64,000 bases of DNA from Monodelphis domestica (lineage: Eukaryota; Chordata; Mammalia; Didelphimorphia; Didelphidae). Each line of letters opens with the position of its first letter. Within the stretch, counting starts at the first letter, position 1. Under the pieces are notes generated by a model. It saw nothing but the letters and a program-made list of their open reading frames with translations. It had not been told where the DNA came from and made no database searches. The position numbers and the translations under genes were made by a program. This document shows, one piece after another, positions 26,001-38,000 of the stretch. The stretch covers positions 446,338,462 through 446,402,461 of the forward strand of contig NC_077227.1 of NCBI RefSeq assembly GCF_027887165.1, in the 5' to 3' direction.

Positions 26001-29000
26001 TCCTTATGGAATATCTGTGGTCAGATCAATTTGTTTTCTGATTATTTCCTTGGAAATATGCATGTTTTTTTAAATGGTCATAAAAGGAAAAGAATACTGG
26101 TTCTAATTAAATTTCCATCTGAAATATGATTTTATTTGTTTTGATCTGAAATTAACATTATAATATCCCTGTTTCATCTCAAAGCCTGGGAAACAACATT
26201 TTAAAAATATTTATGAAACTCATGCAAAATTTTACTCTAAAAAAAATACCATATGGTGTATTTCATCTGGTTTTCTATCACAAAACTTGTGAGTTTTCTG
26301 AGACAGAAAATACAGTCTTGGAAATAAAAAAATATTGCTCTGTGCACAATAAAAGGTCAATAGGAAATATTCTGAATACCAGATATGCAGATTTCTACCA
26401 AGCGTTAGTGTTTAAAGAATCCAAAACATTGGCTCTAGACTGAATAAAGATGGTCAGCTTTATTTTGTGTCACAGGTTAGCCTCTTTCCTCAAAGAAAAT
26501 ACAAATAAATTATAACTACCTTCAGTTCTTCTATAGATTGGTAGTCATTGTTCTTGATCTTCTCTTTCATAGTACTAAAATCCATTGGGTGTTTAATGAT
26601 CATAGAGTAGCCAGGAGCAATAAAATCAGTCACAGGAAATGAAAAGAAAGCACTTGGGTCCTTTCTGTGAAGATATGAAAGAGGCAATCTTATTTTTCTT
26701 TTCTACTATAAAAGGTTCTACTGGTCCAGGAGCTGAAACTAGAGAAAAAGTTCCCCCTAGCTGAAAGAAATCAAAGTAAAAGGCAAGAACTATTTTTCAC
26801 TTAGAACTGAAGTAAAGGTGTTCTAGAACTAGTAAATTAATTATTTAATAGCAGCATCCCAATGTTTTACAAACAAGCTTCATTATTTAAACATGCAGAC
26901 TACTTAATTTAGGATACCTCTACATATAGAAAAAGCACAATAAAGGAAATAAACAAGACTGGTAATCCAGTTGGTGATTATCAAAGATGGAAGAAAAGAG
27001 CAGAGGTGATAAACTTCATAAACATTAATATACAACTGCCTTCGCTCCTTGAAGGAGCATCCCACCATATGATCAGGTCACTTCTACCAGATATATTTGT
27101 AAAAATCAGTATGTAGTCAGGAACATAGTTCATGTAATATAAGTAACTAACTGTGTAAAAATGAAAAAAAAATATTCAACATAATGAAGACTCTTACATT
27201 TTATTATGGTTTCATGGCATTAGCCATTACTGGAATTTTCCTTCATAACATATAAGAAAACAAATCTCATCACTTTAGCATCACACCTCATTTTTGATCA
27301 AAAGATGAAAGTTTTTTTAACCACTGAGGACATTCAAAACAATGTGCTATATATACACTCTGAAAGCAATTCTAAGAAAAGTTCGAAGCATGTTTTAAAC
27401 AATGGTATTATGATTCTGAAAGGGTCAACACTTTTGAATATACAAATTTTATGCTTGTTAAAAAAAATCAGTCATCAGTTCATAGTAACTGCCAGATATT
27501 CCATCCATTCTTCTAATCTTTAGAGGCAAAAAAATCTTTTAGCAGGCAACAAAAGATACTAGTTTTTATTAATCTGTTACTATACAGTAGGTGAGATATC
27601 AGACCAATAAACTTTCTGCATTTCATGAAAAGGCTGAATTATATGTGTTGAACATTTAGTACCAAGAACTTTCTCTAGGGAATTTCTTTGTGATAGGCAT
27701 TGTGATTCATGCATGAAAAAAACCCCTAAATATCAAGTTAATTTAAAATTTATGCCTTAACCTAAATTTGACTGTTAATGTTCTGCAAACAATCAATATA
27801 ACTTAAAAATATAATTTTGGAAGAAAGAACCAAACCAAAATAAGTGAGTACAAATTCTGAATAAGGTTATTGTTTTTCAAAATATAACTAACAGGATTCA
27901 GTGTCTGGATTAAAAATAAAAAGTTCTAAGTTTACTCTATTCAATCTCTTAAAACAGAACAAATTATTCCTTCTCCTACTGGGAAGATGCTGAAACTATT
28001 CCATGTGACCAACAATGGAAATGCTGGCCAAATTTAAAACCTGAGACTCAGAATGTTCTATTTAAAAGGAGGCTCACTATCTTATTTGATATACAGTATA
28101 ATTTACTTCTTCCAGAGTTTAGTCTGCATGTAATTAATATTTACAAAACATTCATGATGCTTTGGTACTATATAAACACAAAAAGGCACCTCTAACTATT
28201 AATAATAAAAGTAAAAATATATGTTCTACTTATTTCTGGTTTTGAGCTTTAACATTATAAAAACTTTAGATCAAAGGAAAAAACTATCATGAAAAAGCAT
28301 TACTTAACAGCATACAAGTTGCCAATTAAAACAAACAAAATGGGGACATCTGATTACTCAGCATCTTGTAGTACTTTTTGTTGCCAGACAAAATATTTAT
28401 CATCCAGTTTAAGATTAAGTGATTTTGGACCAAGGCCACATAGTATAGACTTTAAAAAGTGGCTTCCACAAATTATATATCCTCTATATTATGAATGTGC
28501 AATTTCAATGCAAAGTGCTGAATATACCTTTACCTTTGTAATTGCCTCATCAGTTGATTCAAAGCCTCTTGAAGGGGTGTTTGTTCTACTTCTAAAGTAC
28601 AAAGGAAAGAGAAAAAAAAGGTTTTACCAAAGAAAATTTGGATCATATGGCTTGAACAATAGTTTCATGTGATACCGTTTATACATTGGACATTTCTTTT
28701 GGTGCCCTCAAAATCGATATATGTCTTTCCTTTTTTAAAGCTTAAGAATAGAAATTTCACTCATGATTCAAATGGTTCCACCGTTTGAAAACAGATTAAA
28801 AATGAGAGCTTATTTGATAATTATCAGTATAAAATGTGAAGAAAACAAAAGCTTTAAAAAAAGTAACAACTTACTCTGCCTAACTGAAATGGAACCATTT
28901 TTTCCCAGACAATAACTCTTAAAGCAATTTTTTATTTTTTTGATGCTTTGCTCACAACAGTAAATTCTAAGCTATTCTCACCTTCTTGCTTGGACAGTGA

Positions 29001-32000
29001 ACTAGTCAGAGGCTTCTCAGGGGGCAATTCTAGTCGTATAGGAGTCTGACACTGAAGTTCTTTTTCTGCCTCACTCTCAGCCCGATCCCGATCTCGCTTT
29101 CTTTTATCCTCCTAGAAAAAGAGATGGTTGATTCACATTAGTTTCAGAAGAAAAAAGGAAAGCATTAACAAAAGTAAGCCAATTTTAAGTATGAAAAATA
29201 GATGTTGTTGCCATCTACTGGAAAAAGTAGAGTAGAACAACAGATGTATATACATATATAAAGAGATTTGAAGAACAGAATTTGAACAAACATTTAATTA
29301 TATAACTCCTCTTTCAGAAGGACAGGCTATATTTCTTTGAACCAATTTTTGAAACAGAAAATGTCAAACTTTCTTCTTTATGGTCAGGCAATTTGCTTTT
29401 TTTTACTCTGAAAAGGAAAATAATATTCTTCTCTCAGGATGTTTTATTCTAGTATTAAGAATAGCTTTAGGGGCAGCAAAGTGGCTCAGTGGACAGAGTC
29501 AGGTCTGGAGATGGGAAGTCCTCTGTTCAAAACTGACCTCAATAGATCTTAACTGTGTGATCCTGAGTAAGTCACTTAACCCCAATTATCTAGCTTTTAC
29601 CACTATTCTGCTTAGAACAGATAATTAATCTCAACCCTAAAACGGAAGGTAAAGGTTAAGAAAAAAAAAAAGAATTGCTTTACTCACCTAATCTTTTTTG
29701 TTTTCAATAATTTTCACCATAAACATAAACCAACAACTTCAACCCAAACCTACCCCCTCCCACATAACTGGTACTATTCACATTAATAACAAATGACATT
29801 TATATAATGCTTTAAGGTTTATAAAATGCATTATTTGATTCTTATAACAATACTGTGAGAAAAGTACTTTTGTTATAATCCTAATTTTATAGATGGTGAA
29901 ACAAAGATTTAGACAGGTCAAATGACTTGCCAATGGTCACACATTGATAAATGCAAGAAGTGGGATGTGAATTAAGTTTTCCAGAGTCTAGCATTTTATA
30001 TATCATGATGCCTCTTTTCAGAATAAAAGAATTAATAGATTAACAGTAACTCAATGTCCCATTCTGAACTTTATCCATTTGTTTGTATAAGCATATAAGG
30101 TAAAAGAATAGAATTATAGTCAATATTTAGTAAATTATAGAGTTATATAAATGAGCCCAAGCTTTTCCCTGAAACAAAGACTGATATCCTTATGGTGATG
30201 TTGTATGGCTGTGTATGTCTGAAGAAATAAAAGGTGAAAATCACACAAAAGGCAATGGAGAAGGGAATAGGGGACATGAGCATAGTATAGCACACAACAA
30301 ACAAGGAATTATGTAGAAGAAGTTGTATAAAGGATGTTTAAGATGGCCAGAAAAAAAGATGGGCTGGCCGAATAGCAAGTATAAGTTATAATTGAAAGAT
30401 AGCCTGTGTATTCAAACAAGGTAAAATTATTTTGAGGAAAACCCTTATGGCATCGGGTAGATACGGATAAGAGCTGTTTAAGATAGGCAGGCAAGGGTTA
30501 TAATCTTCATTTTTGGACAAAATAACAATACTGATTTCAACATTCATTAAGTTAAAGGGACAAAACTGGATATAAGATAGCTCCTCAAAATTGTGTTGAT
30601 ATAGGATTTCTTTCATTATCAGAGATAGAAATTTTTTTCAGAAAATTATTAAAATTTATGTTTCTTCTTTTGTATGTATATACCCTTTGATCATCTCTCC
30701 ATTAAAGAATGACTAGATTTCTATCAGTTTGCTATAGTTGAAGCTGGAAGTAAGAATCTAGATGTCACATTTTTCCTCAACCATATTTATCATTATTTTA
30801 TTGATTTTCTACTTTTTTTTTGTACATTATCAAACTATTTGATACCAACAGAGCAATTTAAGGTTAACAAAGCACCTTGTATACATAATCTCATTAGATC
30901 CTTAAAATAACCCAGGATACTATACATATTTGTACCCCCATTTTAAAGAAGAGGAAGTATGGCTCAAATAGGAAAAATAACTTGCCTGTGGTCATTTAGC
31001 TTATAGCAGTGAGAAAATGTGAATTTGGTCTCTTCTGATTTCAAGTTTAGTGCTCTCTCCACTACTAACATGTTACTTCCCAATTTCCCAACAATTTCTT
31101 ATAATTATTTTATTGTTTCAAAAAAATTTCTCAAATGGTTACTTGATTCAGGCAACAAAAACAAAAACATGTCTCTGACTTTAAGGAGCTTGGGTTCTAC
31201 CAGGAGCATCCAATACATATATAGCTAAATATAACCAAATAGGGAATGAAGGAGTGAAAGATCAAAAAGTTGTACTAGTATTTGAGAAAGAAGCTGTTAG
31301 TGGTGGGGGTGGGGGTGAGGATAAGGGGGAGAAGGTAATAAAAATCACAAATTACAGATATGTATAAATATTAACTATTTGTGTTCTAAATGTGAGATCC
31401 TTGTCTGCTGCCTAATGGAAGAACTGAATCATATGAGTCTTGACATTCTTATTACAAATGAAACCAGAAGAGGAAGTTGAAGCTAAATAGAAGGATGGCT
31501 CATAAGTTGTCTTTGGAGAAACATATAAATGAATTAGTGGAGATAAAACTGGTACAAAAAGAAACATAATTTAATGAGAAACTTGGTCACCATGCCTTAG
31601 AGTATTTGTGATGAGGAATTTTCAAAGAGACCACCATGAAAAATAACTGCCTTTTATGAGCTTACTTATATTGTAAAGGATGAGGTGGAGAAATTCTATA
31701 AAGATCTCAAAATGACTCTACAAATTAAATCATCTTATGCTTTAATACTTGATTACTTCAATACAAAAGAGAACAGATGTGAGGATAGTGAGAAAAATTA
31801 TGGAAACAGTTGTCTGGGAAAAAGAAATCATAGAGGTTAAGGGTCATATATTATACTAGTATAGTATCTGGAACATAGAAAGTCCTTAATAAAAACTTGT
31901 AGATTTAATTATGTATAATCACACCAATAACTTGTTCAAGCAAGTAATAATAGCTTTCAGGCTTACAAAGTACTTGAGATATATTTTAAAGCAGAGATTT

Positions 32001-35000
32001 TAATTTTTTTTTCTTTGCAGGTTTAAATTATCCCCTTTACTTACTCAATGAGAAGGCAAGAAAAACAAAACCTATTGTGAATATGTATAGTCATGCAAAA
32101 CAAATTTCTGTCCCCCTAATATCCTCTACCAAAAAACTCCAAACAAATAAACAAAAAAAAGCAAGCAAGAAAAAATAATTCTTTGATTTTCTCCTTGAGC
32201 CCATCAGTTCTTTATCAAAAGATGGATAGCATGTTTCCATGAATTCTTAAGAACAGTTATGGGTTAGTTGCACTGATTTATGCTACTAAGTCTTTCAAAG
32301 CTGATTTATCTTTATAATGTTGCTGTTACTGTATACACATATATACTGTATACATGTTCTGGTTTTGTTTGTTTCATTTTGTAACAGTTCATATAAATCT
32401 TCCCAGGTTTTTCTGAAATTATCTACTTCATTTCTTACAAAACAATGGTATGCCATCATATTCAATATATCATAACTTGTTTGGCCATTCCACAATAGAA
32501 AGCATCTCCTTAGTTTCAACCAGTGAGTTCCTGCCTCAGTAGCTTGGTTGGGTTTAGCAAACATCATGTTTTTGTGTTCATGCCCTTCTGTATATTATTG
32601 TATGCCAAATCTATTCCACTGATCAACCTCTCTACTTCTTACCCAATACCAATTTGTGTTGATGATTACATCTTTGAAGCATAATTTTAGATCTAGTACT
32701 GCTAGGTTCCCTTCCTGTCCAATAGTGACTCTGACCATTTCATTAATATTTGTAACTTTTTGTTCTTCTAGATGAATTTTGTTATTATTTTTTCTAGCTC
32801 TATAAAATAATTTTTTAGTAGTTTGATTGGCATGGTACTAAATAACTAAATACATTTTTGTTATGTTGGCTCAGCCTACTCATGAACATGAACTATTTAT
32901 TCAGTTATTTAGCTCTGTCTTAATTTCTGTGAAGAATGTTTTGCAATTGCATTTAGGTAATGCCTGGGTATATCTTGATGGGTAGACTGCCAAATATTTG
33001 GTATTATCTATAGTTATATGAAATGGTTAATTGTTCTAATTCTTCTAGCTGGATTTTGTTGGTAATATGCAGAAATGCTGATAATTTATGTGGATTTATT
33101 TTATATATTGCAACTCAACTAAAGCTGTTGTTTCTTTTTTTTTTTAAAACCCTTACCTTCCGTCTTGGAGTCAATACTGTGTATTGGCTCCAAGGCAAAA
33201 GAGTAGTAAGGGCTAGGCAATGGGGGTCAAGTGACTTGCCCAGGGTCACACAGCTAGGAAATGTCTGAGGTCACAGATTTGAGCCCAGGACCTCCCATTT
33301 CTAGGCTTGGCTTTCAATCCACTGAGCTACACAGCTGCCCCCTAAAGCTGTTGTTTCAATAGATTTTTTTAGTTGACTATAGAGTTCTCTAAATAATTCA
33401 TTGTATCATCTGCAAAAAGCAATTGTTTTGTTTCCTCATTGCTTGTGATTTCCTTCAATTTCTTTTTTCATCTCTTATTGCTCTATTATGATACTATTAG
33501 ATACTATTAGAATCACACTGAATAGTAATGGTTATAATGGACATCCTTACTTCACTCCTAATCTTACTGGAAAGGCTTCTAGCTTATCCTCATGATAAAT
33601 AAACCTTGTTCTTTGGCTTCAAATGGATACTACTTATCTTTTTAAGGAAAGCTTCATCTTCTCATGTACCTCTAGTGTGAAAAGAAAAGAGTGTTTTATT
33701 TTGTCAAAAGCTTTATCTACATCTATTGAAACAATGCAATTTTTGTTGTTTCTGTTATGGTCAATTTTGCTTATACTTTCCCTAATATTGAACCAGTCAT
33801 GCATTCCTGGCATCAATTTAGCCTGGTCACAGTGTATGATCTTTTTGATATATAGCTATAATCTCCTTGCTAGTATTTTACTTACATTTTTTGCAAAAGT
33901 ATTCGTTTAGGGAAATTTCTGTTTTGGTTTCTAGGTTTATGTATCAAGACCATATTTGTGTTACAGAAGGAAATTTGGTTTCCTTATTACCTATTTTTCT
34001 GAAACAGTGTATATAGTATAGGAACTAATGTTCTTTATATATCTACTAGAATTCACTTGTAAAACTATCTAGCCCTGGAGTATTTTTGTTTGTTTGTTTT
34101 GTTTTGTTAGGGAGCTCATTTATGGTTTGTTGAATAAATAACTCTAACAGGTTTATTTAAGCATTCAATTTCTTATTCTGACAATCTGGGCAATTTATAA
34201 TTTTATTAAATATTCATCCATTTTGTTTAGATTGTCAATTTTATTGGCATATATTTGGGCAAAATTGCTCTTAGTTTTTATTTCATCTTCATTGATTATG
34301 AATTTGACTACAAAAAAATAAACCAACTACCTTACCTTCCATCTTAGAATCAATACTATGTATTGGTTCCAAGGCAGAAGAGTGGTAAGTTAAGGGCTAG
34401 GCAATGGGGGGGGGGTGGGGTGGGGGTGGGGGGGTGGCAAGTGACTTGCCCAGGGCCACACAGCTAGGAAGTGTTTAAAGGTCAAATTTAAACCCAGGAT
34501 CACCTGTCTCTAGGACTGGCTCTCTCTCAATCCACTAAGCCATCTAGCTGTCCCCTGAATCCAACTTTTAAATTCTTGATATTGTTAATTTAGTTTTCTT
34601 CTTGTCAGTTATACCTATATTATTGGCTTTAAAAAAACAATTCCTAGTCTTATTTATTAATTCAATGGTTATTTTATCTTCAGTTTTGTTAATCACTTCT
34701 TTGATTTTTTCAGGATTCCTATTTTAATATTTAATTTGGAGTTTTAAATTTGTTGTTTTTCTAGTTTTTTAGAAAAAAGTTGAATGCCAGTTTGTTGATC
34801 TGTTCTTTCTTTTATTGATATGTTTAAAAATTTCCAAGAACTGCTTTGATTGAATCCCATACATTTTGACATGTCTCACTGAAGACATTATTTCTATGAT
34901 TTCATTCTTTCGAATTTGGTAATTTGGTTTCTAATTAATTTTTTTGTGTATGTTTCCAAGGACCTTTACTGAACATAATTTTTATTGTAATGTGGTAGGG

Positions 35001-38000
35001 AAATGATGTACTTAATTTTTCTAGGGAAATGATGTACTTAATTTTTCTACTTTTGTTTGTGAGGTTTTTATGCCCTAATACATGGTCAATTTTTGTGAAG
35101 GTGCCATGCACAACTGAGAAATATGTGTACTCATTTTTGTATTCTCCAGATGCTCATCATATGTATCTTTTCTAAAATGTTATTTCATTAACTTCTTTCT
35201 TCCTTATTTTATCATTAGATTTATCTAGGACTGAGAAGGATAAATTAAGGTTCTCTACTAATAGTTTTACTGTCTGTTTCTTCCTGCAACTCACTTAACT
35301 TTTCCTTTAAGAATTTGTATACTCTGATAAATTCAAAATGAGTAAATTAATTAAACATAAAGAGTGAAATCATAAATAAATTAGGTGAATAGTATACCTG
35401 TCAGATTTGTGGGAAAGGAAGGAATTTAAGACCAAGCAAGATATAGAAAACATTACAAAATGTAAAATGAATGACTTTGATTATATCAAGTTAAAATTTT
35501 TTTGGTACAAACCAAACCAATGCAACCAAAATTAGAAGGGAAGCAACAAAATGGGAAAAAAAAAATTATAACAAAACTCTGACAAAGGTTTCATTTCCCA
35601 AATGTATAAGGAACAAAGTCAAATTTAAAAAGAATTTGTATACTCTGCCATTTGGTGCATAAAAGCTCATTACTGATGATAAGTCATTGTTTCTGGCACC
35701 TTTTGGCAAAATGTATTTTCCCTGTTTATCTCTTAAGTAGGTCTGTTTTTGCTTTGTCTGAGGTCAGGATTGCCACCTCTGCCTTTTTTACTTTAGTTGA
35801 AGTATAATAGATTCTACTGCAGAGCCCCTTATTTTAACTCTATGTATATTTTTCTGTTTTGATCTTTTATAAAAAACATGTTAGGTTCTGATTTTTAATC
35901 CATTCTGTTATCCTCCTCCATTTTATGGGTGAGTTCATCTCATTCCTACTTACAGTTATGATTGGTGACTGTGTATTCCCCTCTAGTCTATTTTTTGTTT
36001 CTTCTCTCTTTTTTAACCATGTCCCCTTCTCAATCTTATCTTTGCTTCCAATAACTACCTTTTCCTACCCTCTCTCTTATTTTTCCTTTCCCCTTTTTTC
36101 TTAACCCTTTCCCTCCTGCTTCTCTGTTGTTTAAGGTAAATTTCTGGGCTCAACTGCATATATTCTTTCCTCTCCAAACCAGTTCTGAAGAGTAAAGATT
36201 CAAGTGTCACCCATTCTCCTCTACTGTATTAAACTCTTCCTTCTGTACTCCATTTATGAGAGGCAATTTTTCCATTCTTCATTTCTTCTTGCTTCTCCAA
36301 CTGTATTCCTTTCCCCCCCTTCTCTCCTCCTTTTTTTTTTAAACCCTAACCTTCCATCTTAGAATCAATTTTATGTATTGGTTCTAAAGCAGAATAGTGA
36401 TAAAGGTTAGGCAATGGGTTTTAAATGACTTGCTCTAGGTCACACAGCAAGGAAGTGTCTGGGGCTAGGTTTGAACCCATAGCCTCCCATCTCCAGGCAT
36501 GACATTTATCTGCTGAGCAACTTAGCTGCCCTCTTTCATTCTTCTTTTGAGATCACCCATCATAAAAGAATCACACCCAGGGCTCCTGTCTTAACAGACT
36601 CTAAGACCTCTAGGTGAGATATCTCTATCCTCTCCTCAGAGAAGAATGTAAAGAGCTTACACTTGTTTATTTCCTTATGATTTCTCTCATTTTTAAAAAA
36701 ATGTTTTCTCTCAAGTCCTATGTGTTTTTTTTTTTAATTAGGAGTATTTGAAATTAAATATCAATATCCCTCCTGTCCTCCATAGGATGATACTTGTTTT
36801 GCTGGGTTAGTTATTCTTGACTAGATCCTTTGCCTTCTGGAATATCAAAGAGCAAACCCTCTGTTCCTTTGAAGCCTTGTGGCTTCCAAATTGTGAGTGA
36901 GTGACCCTGACTGTGGTTTCATGGTACTTGTATTCTCTCTTTCTTGCTACTTGTAATATTTTCTTCTGGACTTGGAAGCTCAGGATTTTAACTTTAATAT
37001 TCCTGGGAATTTTCATTTTAGAGTTTCTTTCAGGATATGACTGGTAGATTTGTTCATTTTCTTTGTCCTGTGGTTTTAAGATATCTGGGCAGTTTTCCTT
37101 AATAACTTTTTGAAATATTCTAAGTGTTTGTTCGTTTGTTTTTTATTCAGGGCTTTGAAGTAATCCATGATTCCTAAAGAATCTTACCTCAGTTTATTTT
37201 CTGGGTCAAAATGGTATTTTTCCTATGAGATATTTCACACTTTCTTCTGTTCTTTTTTCAGCCATTTGATTTAGTATTTCTTGCTGTTTCTTAGAATCAT
37301 TAGCTTTTATTTATCCAATTCTAAATTTTGGGGAGTTTGGTTTTTTAAAAAATAATGTTTTGAGCCTCTCTTACCATGTGGTCAACTGAATTCTTAAGGA
37401 ATTATTAGTTTTAGCAATGTTTTGCATCCCTTTTAACATTTGGCTAATTCTAATTTTTAAGTAGTTATTTTCTTCAAGTAATATTTTGTACCTGTTTTAC
37501 AAAGCTATTAATTCTCTTTTCATAACTTTATTTTATAATTCTCATATTTCTTTTCTCACTTTTTCCTCTAACATTCTTATTTGGTGTTTAAAATCTTTTC
37601 CCCTTTCTTTTTGCTCTTTCTCTTTTTTTTAGTTAAAAAAAAACCTCCCATATCTTTTCTTTTAGAAGCAATTAACTGTTGAGGCCTCAGTTTCCTTGCT
37701 TCTAAAATGAAGGTGCTAGACTAGATGTTGTCTGAGGTCCTGAGTCTATATCTATGAAATGGTTTGTAATTAGGCCAACTATAATGTGCCTTATTTAAAT
37801 AAGGTGCTGACACCAAAAAAAAAATGGGTGGAGATAAAAGAAATTATATTGATACAGGTTATTATCATTTAGGAGGGAGTTTAATCAATTGAAGGAAAAT
37901 AAGAGATAAGAAATTGCTTCAGCAAGCAAATACTTAATCACCTTGATGAGTTGAGCATGATAGTAGCCAAAAGCAGTATTCATTTTGATTATAAATTCAT

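Larger units (their letters stand above)
21758..26519 (-). other. BRD7: BRD7 intron 5
   Basis: 4.76-kb intron. Holds a TATA/CA microsatellite at about 22250-22288, MIR (22535-22805), L1 3' fragment (22915-23470), MAR1-like SINE (23485-23725) and two L2 tails (24985-25215). 23750-24980 and 25220-26510 are AT-rich without a recognised feature. Confidence 0.75.
31996..37670 (-). mobile_element. L1 LINE, antisense, long but dead
   Basis: Antisense L1 with ORF order as expected: 3' UTR at about 31996-32280; ORF2 C-terminal WYGIPLFCK-like region at about 32300-32600; a reverse-transcriptase piece (SIDVDKAFDKIKHSFL, about 33640-33800); ORF1 C-terminal half at 36807-37016 (IPRNIKVKILSFQVQKKIL); ORF1 coiled-coil region beyond. 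Many stops and frameshifts. It carries SINEs at 33135, 34322 and 36335 and an L1 fragment at 35327. It sits inside an RTE LINE. Confidence 0.85.

Noticed and set aside
28289..28672. 127-codon open frame on +
   Set aside because: It overlaps BRD7 exon 4 in antisense and has no recognisable domain.
33634..33816. Reverse-transcriptase gene
   Set aside because: Short surviving piece of L1 ORF2 (DKAFDKI motif region) in a dead antisense L1; not a host gene.
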